Shown: piece by piece, positions 1 to 5,912 of the stretch
Layout of the letters: every line of letters begins with the position of its first letter
Position numbering within the stretch: position 1 is the first letter of the stretch
Source of the DNA: Bacillota bacterium
Lineage (GTDB): Bacteria; Bacillota; Clostridia; Christensenellales; CALWSW01
Direction: 5' to 3'
Assembly (NCBI GenBank): GCA_023402915.1
Contig: JAEYFO010000122.1
Location: 1 to 6,364, forward strand
Length of the DNA stretch: 6,364 bases
Position numbers and translations under genes: made by a program
The notes under the pieces: generated by a model
What the model was told of the DNA's origin: nothing
Database searches by the model: none
The model's input: the letters and a program-made list of their open reading frames with translations, nothing else

Positions 1-289
1 AGTCTGCACCGGCTGCGAAAAATGCAGCACCTGCGAAAAGGAAAAATGTCCCCGGGAGGTCATCGTTCCCCCAAAGGAAAAGGAAACCGCCGCGCCCGCC
101 GAGCCGTGGCAGGAAAACGTCGGCATCACCGACCGCAAGGCCCGCGCCATCAAGGAGGACAAAGAGGCCGGCGACCTCGATCAGGTGCATATGCCCGACC
201 CCGTCATGATGGAGATCCGCTCTTTGAAGGAGACCATCGCCCGGCTCGAGGGCAGAATACAGGAGCTGGAGCAGGAAAAGCGCGGCTGA
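1..289 (+). CDS. C-terminal fragment of a Cys-cluster protein with coiled-coil tail (5' end outside window)
   Basis: Only the last 95 codons are present (frame begins at base 2, stop TGA 287-289). The fragment opens with a dense cysteine cluster, VCTGCEKCSTCEKEKCP, spacing CxxCxxCxxCx4CP, compatible with an Fe-S or zinc site; the final Cys-Pro resembles ferredoxin-type clusters, but the spacing is not the standard CxxCxxCx3CP. A Pro/Lys/Glu-rich linker follows, then from about residue 68 a heptad-like run (I/L at alternating 3 and 4 spacing in EIRSLKETIARLEGRIQELE) that should form a short coiled coil. I do not recognise the family. It lies 124 bases upstream of cysS in the same direction. 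Codon use looks like the neighbouring genes. The reading frame is secure; the function is unknown. Confidence 0.75.
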   Translation, partial: VCTGCEKCSTCEKEKCPREVIVPPKEKETAAPAEPWQENVGITDRKARAIKEDKEAGDLDQVHMPDPVMMEIRSLKETIARLEGRIQELEQEKRG

Positions 290-320
290 TTTTTGAAGTT
301 TGAAAAAGTTCGAAAAAGCT

Positions 321-347
321 GAAACGGCGAAAAGCCGCCGCTGTTTC
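321..347 (+). other. imperfect hairpin between the first gene and cysS
   Basis: Outer arms GAAAC (321-325) and GTTTC (343-347) enclose an inner GGC/GCC stem with loop GAAAA; bases 337-342 are bulged. It sits 31 bases after the stop of the upstream gene and could be a weak terminator, although only TTTCC follows rather than a proper U-tract. The bases before it (290-320) contain two degenerate T/G/A-run motifs like those in the later gaps. Confidence 0.3.
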
Positions 348-413
348 CATAAAAAACAAAACGAACAAAACAAGAATAGCGACAAAACGAGAAAAAGAAG
401 AGGTGCTTTCACA
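348..413 (+). promoter_or_regulatory. A-rich, T-poor cysS leader with ribosome binding site
   Basis: From about 351 to 403 the top strand is mostly A with scattered G and C and only one T. It should be unstructured as RNA. The ribosome binding site AAGAGGTG (398-405) ends 8 bases before the ATG at 414 and decides the cysS start. There is no T-box signature (no AGGGTGGNACCGCG-like segment, no terminator/antiterminator pair), and the space is too short for one. I found no convincing -35/-10 pair here, so transcription may come from upstream. Confidence 0.5.
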
Positions 414-1799
<1,386 letters not shown>

Positions 1800-1868
1800 G
1801 GCGCGGCGAACCGCAAACGGCCAGACCGCACAGCGGCGAAGCGCCCCAAGCGCAAAAGGAAACCCGGA

Positions 1869-1894
1869 AGAGGCGGCCGAAACTGGCCGTCTTT
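1869..1894 (+). terminator. probable Rho-independent terminator after cysS
   Basis: Ten-pair stem (1869-1878 with 1885-1894, including two G-T wobbles) around the loop GAAACT, with a GGCC/GGCC core. The 3' arm ends in TCTTT and runs into CTCC, so the U-tract is short. It begins 69 bases after the cysS stop. Position and stem support a terminator; the weak U-tract lowers confidence. Confidence 0.5.
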
Positions 1895-2379
1895 CTCCGT
1901 TGGAAGGAGCGGGGCGGCGGTTCCGTCCGGAAAAGGAAGCGGCGAGACCTGCTTTGCGTGGAAAGCGTTTTTCTGAAAAGGGTGAACGCGCAGCAGCCTT
2001 TCGGAACGCCTTTTGAAAAAATGCGCGGCGTCGCCCGCGGGAGCGAAAGAGCGGAAAAACCGGCTTGCACGAGAACGCTTTTTGAAAAGAAGAAGGGGCT
2101 GCGGCGAAACCGTGTGAAACGCCTTTTGAGGGGAACCGGAACCGCACCGAACCTGCGCCGCAGGCAGAAAAGAGAACGTGCCGTTTTTTGAAAAGAAGGA
2201 ACGCGCCGGGACTGCGTGCGGCGTTGGTTAAAAAGCCCGGAAAACCGCACCGCAGGGCGGTCTGTACTGCTTCGAAAAGGCAACTTTTTTTAGGACGCGG
2301 CGAAAGCGAAAAAGGCGGCGATTTCGCCCGCAGGAGCACGAAAAGCCGGAAACTCTCTTGCGCATGGAACAGCTTTTTG

Positions 2380-2471
2380 AAAAGCGCGCCCCGCGTCCCG
2401 AAAATTTTGCGGAAGGTCCTGTTTCAAAAAGCGTGCCCCGTGCCCCAAACTTTGCGGAAGGTCTTTTTTTG
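2380..2471 (+). repeat. two-copy tandem repeat, period about 45-47 bases
   Basis: Copy 1 starts at 2380 (AAAAGCGCGCCCCGCGTCCC) and copy 2 at 2427 (AAAAGCGTGCCCCGTGCCCC). Both continue through an A-rich step into TTTGCGGAAGGTC (ending at 2418 and 2463) and then a T-rich segment. The copies differ by a few substitutions and one or two indels. The unit includes the T-run/A-run core found throughout the gaps, so this is a local duplication of that family. Confidence 0.7.
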
Positions 2472-2478
2472 AAACAGG
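2418..2478. repeat. 13-bp perfect inverted repeat with 35-base spacer
   Basis: CCTGTTTCAAAAA at 2418-2430 is the exact reverse complement of TTTTTGAAACAGG at 2466-2478. The left arm is the only clear inverted (C-centred) copy of the common core in this window; the right arm is in the usual orientation. The spacer is most of tandem copy 2. As RNA it could form a long hairpin, but no U-tract follows the right arm. Confidence 0.75.
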
Positions 2479-2635
2479 AAAACCCGCGCCGCCGCCTGAC
2501 AAAACGCGTTTGTTGAACCCGCGCCGCCCCCGCGTCCATCTCGGCGGGGCTTCAAGAGTTCTTCAAGGATTCGAACCCATTCTTTTCGAATTTGCAAAGA
2601 AAATGTAACTTTTGGCAGAGGAGCCGCCGGAACGC

Positions 2636-2664
2636 TTGTCCGGGAAAAGTCTGCCTGTTATAAT
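2636..2664 (+). promoter_or_regulatory. sigma-A-type promoter of the SH3-protein gene
   Basis: A perfect -10 box TATAAT (2659-2664) lies exactly 17 bases downstream of TTGTCC (2636-2641), a 4/6 match to the -35 consensus TTGACA. An AT-richer stretch (about 2581-2614) upstream could act as an UP element. Transcription should start near 2671, leaving a leader of about 80 bases. This is the best promoter in the window. Confidence 0.85.
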
Positions 2665-2672
2665 GTCACTAT

Positions 2673-2719
2673 CGAAAGGCGCGATTTTTGTGCGCCTTCG
2701 CCCGGGCGGTCCTGCCGCC
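2673..2719 (+). promoter_or_regulatory. two hairpins in the 5' leader of the SH3-protein gene
   Basis: Hairpin 1: AAGGCGC (2676-2682) pairs with GCGCCTT (2692-2698), extended inside by a G-T wobble and outside by two pairs across a bulged A; the loop is ATTTTTG. It begins within a few bases of the predicted transcript start, a position where hairpins often protect mRNA. Hairpin 2: GGCGG (2705-2709) pairs with CCGCC (2715-2719) over a 5-base loop. Neither has a downstream U-tract, so neither is an obvious attenuator. The ribosome binding site AAGGGG (2738-2743) lies outside both, 8 bases before the ATG. Confidence 0.5.
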
Positions 2720-2751
2720 AAGGCCACTTTTTAGGAAAAGGGGTTATACCG

Positions 2752-4032
2752 ATGAAAAGATCCATGGTTCGCCTGATGGCGCTGGCGCTGGCCGTCCTGA
2801 TGGCTGTGGCGCTGGGCGCGACGACTGCGCTGGCCGCCACGACGGGCGTCACCACCTCCAAATTGAACCGGCGCAAGTCGCCCTCCAACACCGCCGCGAA
2901 GAACGGCACCATTGCAAAGGGCGCGACGGTCACCATCGTCGATACCATCAGCGACGGCCAGACCTATAACGGCAAGAAGGTCTCCGGCGACTGGTACAAG
3001 CTCTCCAACGGCGATTTCGTCTCGGCCGATTACGTCGAGCTGAACGAAGAAGAAGCGCCCGACGAGGAAGAGGAAGCGCCCGATGAGAGCGACGGCGACG
3101 TCGAAGAAGAGATCGTTCCCGACGATGAGGACGTCACGATCGAAGGCGACGACGACGTGACCATTGATGGCGATGAAGAGATCACCATCGACGGCGACGA
3201 CGAGGACGTTCCCATTGACGAGGGCGACGAAGAGCTACCGCCCGATGAGGATGATACCGGCGTGGAAGAAGTTCCTCCGGACGAAGAGGAGACCCAGACC
3301 GGCACGGTCAAGGGCACGAACCTGAACGTGCGCGCCCAGCCCTCCACCACCGCCGCCAGCCTCGGCAAGGTCACGAAGGGCAAGGTCCTTACCATCACCG
3401 CCACCTATCAAAACGGCGACAAGTACGGCAGCTTTACCGTCAAGAATAACTGGTACGAGATCGACTACAACGGCGATATCGGCTATGTTTCCGCCGATTA
3501 CATTACCCTTGGCGGCGACGCGGGCAGCGCTGCCGGCCAGACCGTCACCCTGACGATCAAAAACACCAGGACGGTCTATAAGACCACCCAGTCCGTCAAG
3601 GCCTATGCCGTGCCCTTCACCACCGGCAACGTCACCAAGACCATCAAGAGCGGCACGACGGTTTCCGTCTCCAAGACCATCAAGAGCGGCAGCTCCTATA
3701 CCGGCGTGAACGCCAAGGTTTCCGGCGACTGGTACATGATCGGCACCAAGCAGTTCATTCAGGCCAAATACGTCAAGGCGACGACCACGACCGCCAAGAG
3801 CGCCGTCACCTTCACCCTCGGCACGAAGCTGATCGTGACCGATACGGTCAACCAGCGCGCCCGTCCCTCCACGTCCGCCACGTCCCTCGGCAAGGTCGCC
3901 AAGGGCGCGAGCATCGTGGTAGTCGGCGCGTACAAGGATGGCGAAACCTATAACGGCTCCACCGTCAAGGGCAACTGGGTGCAGGTCAAGGGCGGCGGCT
4001 TTGTCTCCGCGGATTATGTCCAGCTTCCCTGA
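2752..4032 (+). CDS. secreted protein with four SH3-like modules and an acidic linker
   Basis: The 426-aa product starts with a signal peptide (KR at 2-3, hydrophobic residues about 8-22, likely cleavage after ALA at 26-28), so it should be exported. The mature part has an SH3b-like module at about 30-97, a linker at 98-182 in which more than half the residues are Asp or Glu, then modules at about 184-253, 264-343 and 350-426. Modules 2 and 4 carry the NVRAxPS- or NQRARPS-type signature of bacterial SH3 domains; module 3 is the most divergent. All share a GxxYxG...W step, and each ends in a variant of GxFVSADYVxL. Such domains commonly bind peptidoglycan. No hydrolase or peptidase domain, lipobox, transmembrane anchor or LPxTG/NPQTN-type motif is visible; the chain stops right after module 4. 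It has its own promoter and terminator. A role in wall binding is inferred, the exact function unknown. Confidence 0.88.
   Translation: MKRSMVRLMALALAVLMAVALGATTALAATTGVTTSKLNRRKSPSNTAAKNGTIAKGATVTIVDTISDGQTYNGKKVSGDWYKLSNGDFVSADYVELNEEEAPDEEEEAPDESDGDVEEEIVPDDEDVTIEGDDDVTIDGDEEITIDGDDEDVPIDEGDEELPPDEDDTGVEEVPPDEEETQTGTVKGTNLNVRAQPSTTAASLGKVTKGKVLTITATYQNGDKYGSFTVKNNWYEIDYNGDIGYVSADYITLGGDAGSAAGQTVTLTIKNTRTVYKTTQSVKAYAVPFTTGNVTKTIKSGTTVSVSKTIKSGSSYTGVNAKVSGDWYMIGTKQFIQAKYVKATTTTAKSAVTFTLGTKLIVTDTVNQRARPSTSATSLGKVAKGASIVVVGAYKDGETYNGSTVKGNWVQVKGGGFVSADYVQLP
3130..3231 (+). repeat. acidic octapeptide repeats within the linker
   Basis: Residues 127-134, 135-142 and 143-150 read DVTIEGDD, DVTIDGDE and EITIDGDD, followed by a degenerate fourth unit (DVPIDEGDE, 152-160). 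The consensus is [D/E][V/I]TI[D/E]GD[D/E]. Codons differ between units, so the repeats are old or selected at protein level. The Asp-rich DGD words could bind divalent cations, but no canonical EF-hand or dockerin loop is seen. Confidence 0.85.
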
Positions 4033-4072
4033 GCGTTGAAGCACGACGAGCGTCCGGCAGCGGCCGAAACGA

Positions 4073-4099
4073 AAAGAGCCTGATTCGTTCAGGCTCTTT
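4073..4099 (+). terminator. Rho-independent terminator after the SH3-protein gene
   Basis: A perfect 11-bp stem, AAAGAGCCTGA (4073-4083) with TCAGGCTCTTT (4089-4099), around the loop TTCGT, starting 40 bases after the stop codon. The 3' arm ends in CTCTTTCT, giving a moderate U-tract, and the A-run on the left allows some activity in reverse. It separates this gene from the sortase gene. Confidence 0.88.
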
Positions 4100-4101
4100 C
4101 T

Positions 4102-4480
4102 CGATTGCGGCGGGTATTTGAATTGCGGCGGCTTTTTCCTGGAGGGAAAAACTTGCGCTTCGCCGGGCGTATTCCGCTTTTTAGAAAAGGCGCGGCGCAC
4201 AGAAAACACTTGTATTTTTTCGAAAGATGTGCTTTCCTTTTGAAAGGACGGCAGCGTTGAAACGCCCGAAGAACTTCGCCGGGCGCGCTGTTTTCTGGAA
4301 CTGGTTTTGAAAAACGCGCCGCCGCGCGGGAACGCTGCGCTTTGAAATTGTTTTTTTGAAAAACAAGCCTGCCCGCCCGGCCCGGAAGAACCGGCCCTTT
4401 GACCCAAACGACAGAAGGAGCGAACGACCCAATGCCCCCGGCTTGCCGCTGCATTGCCGGATCGCCTGATCGCCCGACAA
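4102..4480. other. 379-base gene-free stretch with inverted repeats and T/G/A-run cores
   Basis: No gene is visible. Structures seen: hairpin TTTTTCC (4133-4139)/GGAAAAA (4145-4151) with a 5-base loop; a 12-base direct repeat CTTCGCCGGGCG at 4158-4169 and 4274-4285; CCTTTTGAAAGG at 4236-4247; CGCCCG (4263-4268)/CGGGCG (4280-4285); GGCGCG (4282-4287)/CGCGCC (4315-4320) spanning a TTTTGAAAAA core; and TTGTTTTT (4348-4355)/AAAAACAA (4359-4366) with a 3-base loop. I found no convincing -35/-10 pair for the sortase gene. An ATG at 4432 preceded by AGAAGGAG (4413-4420) opens an Arg-rich frame overlapping the sortase, which I reject as a gene. Confidence 0.65.
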
Positions 4481-4488
4481 AAAGGAGG
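4481..4488 (+). promoter_or_regulatory. ribosome binding site of the sortase gene
   Basis: AAAGGAGG, a full Shine-Dalgarno match, ends 7 bases before the ATG at 4496. It decides that start over the in-frame TTG at 4454, which would place 14 polar residues before the lipoprotein signal. Confidence 0.9.
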
Positions 4489-4495
4489 AGACCCC

Positions 4496-5290
4496 ATGAA
4501 CCATTCCGGCCTCAAACGAAGGATCGCCGCCGGCGCGCTCTGCGCGGCGCTGCTTTGCACGGCGCTCAGCGGCTGCGGGAAAAAAGAGCCGCAGATCACG
4601 GAGGAAGTGCTCGTCACGCCCACGCCGGAGCCGACGCCCACTCCCACGCCTACCCCCACGCCGACTCCTACGCCCACCCCAACGCCCACGCCGGAGCCGA
4701 AGGCCGCCACGGGCTTGCAGGGGTATATCAAGATCGAGGATACCAACATCGATTATCCCATCATTTTGGGCGAGGACAACGATTTTTACCTCACGCACGA
4801 CATCAACGGCAAAAAGGACGTGCGCGGCAGCATCTTCCTCGATTACCGCAACGCCTATCCCAAGCGGCGGCGCAACCTCTGCCTCTATGGCCACAACATG
4901 AAGGACAAATCCATGTTCACGAACCTTCATAAATATGAGGACGAGTCCTTCATGCGCTCCCACATGCAGTTTGACATGGAGCTGTTCGGCAAGAAGTACA
5001 GCTGCCAGGTGATCTATGTGGCGCAGATCGATTACCGCGACTACAACTTCATCCGGACGAAGTTTGACGACGATCAGGCGTTTTTGGACTTCATCAACGA
5101 AGCCCTCACCAAGCAGGCCCGCTTCAAGGACAAGGACTACGTCCCTTCGGCGGACGATCAGCTGGTGACGCTGGTGACCTGCGTGTCCCGCCGGGTGACG
5201 AACAAGGAATACACCCGCTGGATCCTGGTGGCAAAGCTGGGCGATCCGGTCGGCGAAGCGGAGCATGAATTCGCCGGGTTTGTCAATTGA
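4496..5290 (+). CDS. class B sortase, lipoprotein form with Thr-Pro stalk
   Basis: The 264-aa product is a cysteine transpeptidase of the sortase family, acting outside the membrane to cut a sorting motif in surface proteins and attach them to the wall or to each other. Order: lipoprotein signal (LKRR at 6-9, hydrophobic core, lipobox LSGC with C27), short charged stretch, Thr-Pro stalk at 41-68, then the catalytic domain from about 70 to the end. IKIEDTNIDYPIILGEDNDFYLTHD and GSIFLDYRN are typical class B segments. Catalytic residues are H133 (LYGHNM), C229 (TLVTCV) and R241 (YTRWILV), so the enzyme looks active. Most sortases have an uncleaved N-terminal membrane helix; here a lipobox replaces it. 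Class B assignment rests on the IDYPI...GxIFLDYRN pattern and the spacing of the triad. No substrate with a recognisable sorting signal lies in the window. The symbol srtB is possible but not assigned, because clostridial class B enzymes differ in role. Confidence 0.93.
   Translation: MNHSGLKRRIAAGALCAALLCTALSGCGKKEPQITEEVLVTPTPEPTPTPTPTPTPTPTPTPTPTPEPKAATGLQGYIKIEDTNIDYPIILGEDNDFYLTHDINGKKDVRGSIFLDYRNAYPKRRRNLCLYGHNMKDKSMFTNLHKYEDESFMRSHMQFDMELFGKKYSCQVIYVAQIDYRDYNFIRTKFDDDQAFLDFINEALTKQARFKDKDYVPSADDQLVTLVTCVSRRVTNKEYTRWILVAKLGDPVGEAEHEFAGFVN
4616..4699 (+). repeat. Thr-Pro dipeptide repeat encoding the sortase stalk
   Basis: Residues 41-68 are TP units with EP at 45-46 and 67-68; ten consecutive TP pairs lie between them. 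The DNA is an imperfect hexanucleotide repeat (ACGCCC with third-base changes). It should form a stiff, extended spacer holding the catalytic domain away from the lipid anchor. Slipped-strand length variation is plausible. The reverse strand reads Gly-Val repeats, which are only a shadow. Confidence 0.9.
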
Positions 5291-5311
5291 GCGCAGGGAC
5301 GCTGAGACCGG

Positions 5312-5332
5312 TGCGCCGCCTGAGAAGGCGCA
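5312..5332 (+). other. weak hairpin after the sortase gene, possible terminator
   Basis: TGCGCC (5312-5317) pairs with GGCGCA (5327-5332) over a 9-base loop, 22 bases after the sortase stop. An alternative inner stem CGCCT/AGGCG closes a GAGA tetraloop. No U-tract follows, so termination here is uncertain. Confidence 0.3.
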
Positions 5333-5341
5333 GGGCTTGCG

Positions 5342-5745
5342 AACCCGCTGCGGCGGCGTGGGTTGAGACTTTTTGAAAAAGTTGCCCGCGACTGCGGAGG
5401 ATGGGTTTTTTGAAAAGGGCTGCCTGTGCCCGCAGGGAGAGCAATGCTCGAAAAGGCTGCGCCGTGTGCTCCGAGAGGGCTGCTCTTGCAGGGAAACGTC
5501 CCCGAAGAGAGCGGCCTGAGCCGAGAAGCCGCGCGGCGGAACGTTTCGCTTTGGAAAACCCGCTGCGACGTGGGGAGTTGCAGTTTTTTGAAAAAAGCTG
5601 CCCGTGACTGCGGGGACGGGCGTTTTGAAAAAGACGGCTGGCTGTGCCGGAGAGACGGAGGCTTCCCGAAGAAACAGTGCCTGCGAACCCGCTGCGGCGT
5701 GGGGTTTTGAAGTTTTTCGAAAAAAGAAACGCTGTCCCTGCGCGA
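5342..5745 (+). repeat. three diverged copies of a longer intergenic repeat
   Basis: Copies begin at 5342, 5557 and 5686 with AACCCGCTGCG. Copies A and B then run in parallel for about 85-90 bases: GTGGG, a T-run/G/A-run core, a TTGCCCGCGACTGCGG or CTGCCCGTGACTGCGG segment, GGATGGG or GGACGGG, a second core, then a GGCTG step ending in CTGTGCC. Copy C keeps the first part (CGGCGTGGGG and a TTTTTCGAAAAA core) and then diverges. Copies A and C are also both preceded by TGCG. Divergence between copies suggests old duplications. The family is not one I can name. Confidence 0.75.
5580..5601. repeat. 22-base inverted repeat with T6-G-A6 centre
   Basis: GCAG (5580-5583) and CTGC (5598-5601) flank six T, one G and six A (5584-5596), with one extra G at 5597. 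It is the most complete palindromic example of the core in the window. A simpler 15-base version, ACTTTTTGAAAAAGT, is at 5368-5382. Confidence 0.8.
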
Positions 5746-5757
5746 AAGAGGCCGATT

Positions 5758-5780
5758 TTTCAGGAAGGCTTCCCCTGAAA
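5758..5780 (+). other. hairpin upstream of the DUF1461 gene
   Basis: TTTCAGG (5758-5764) pairs perfectly with CCTGAAA (5774-5780) over a 9-base loop; an alternative fold uses GGAA/TTCC inside. It lies about 130 bases before the ATG at 5913. No U-tract follows on the + strand, so its role is unknown. Confidence 0.4.
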
Positions 5781-5912
5781 TAGCGGCGCAATGCGGCGAG
5801 CGCGCCGGAAAACTGCCGTGCGCCGGAGAAGTTGCCGCGGCTTTTTCCGCAGCGGCGGTCAGGACGAGACTTTCCAAAGGACAAGACCCGCCGCAGGGAA
5901 AGAAAGGATACC

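Larger units (their letters stand above)
1800..2635. other. 836-base gene-free stretch filled with degenerate repeats
   Basis: No frame here has a credible start with ribosome binding site, family motif or protein-like composition. The stretch is studded with short T-run/G/A-run cores: 2011-2020, 2078-2089, 2184-2195, 2372-2385 and 2464-2474, with looser variants at 1966-1980, 2121-2130 and 2271-2280. GC-rich words such as GCGCC, GAACGC and AAAGCG lie between them. The + strand is broken by TGA stops carried in the cores, while the reverse strand stays open by chance, giving long Phe/Arg/Ser/Ala-rich frames with recurring Phe-Gln-Lys or Phe-Lys-Lys words. I read these as spurious. The last 50 bases are AT-richer and lead into the promoter at 2636. 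Confidence 0.75.
5291..5912. other. 622-base gene-free stretch between the sortase and DUF1461 genes
   Basis: No frame has a credible gene. The stretch holds the weak hairpin at 5312-5332, three diverged copies of a longer repeat (about 5342-5430, 5557-5648, 5686-5745), several T-run/G/A-run cores (5369-5381, 5406-5416, 5584-5596, 5623-5632, and the TTCGAA-centred 5713-5724), and a hairpin at 5758-5780. Bases about 5790-5900 are GC-rich with no repeat I can define. I found no clear promoter for the downstream gene. Confidence 0.7.

Noticed and set aside
300..413. N-terminal extension of cysS from a TTG at 300
   Set aside because: The 38 extra residues have no CysRS counterpart, and a good ribosome binding site serves the ATG at 414.
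2551..2625. Possible tRNA on the reverse strand, suggested by GGGTTCGAATCC (reverse complement of 2567-2578)
   Set aside because: Only the T-loop matches. The T-stem has two mismatches in five pairs, and the nearest candidate for a pairing 5' acceptor leaves about 23 bases where roughly 40 are needed. No CCA end or anticodon arm is visible; a tRNA remnant cannot be excluded.
2673..2700. Attenuator or riboswitch in the SH3-protein leader
   Set aside because: The hairpin has a T-run in its loop but no U-tract after the stem, no competing antiterminator and no aptamer pattern I recognise.
3235..4749. Reverse-strand open frame with Gly-Val repeats
   Set aside because: The Gly-Val run is the reverse translation of the Thr-Pro stalk codons; the frame is a shadow of two real genes.
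4432..4932. Arg-rich + strand frame from ATG 4432 with an upstream AGAAGGAG
   Set aside because: It overlaps the lipoprotein signal and catalytic domain of the sortase in another frame and shows no protein-like motif; the Shine-Dalgarno-like word is 11 bases away and probably chance.
5342..5745. CRISPR array
   Set aside because: The repeats are diverged, irregularly spaced (215 and 129 bases) and internally long, with no uniform spacers and no cas genes.
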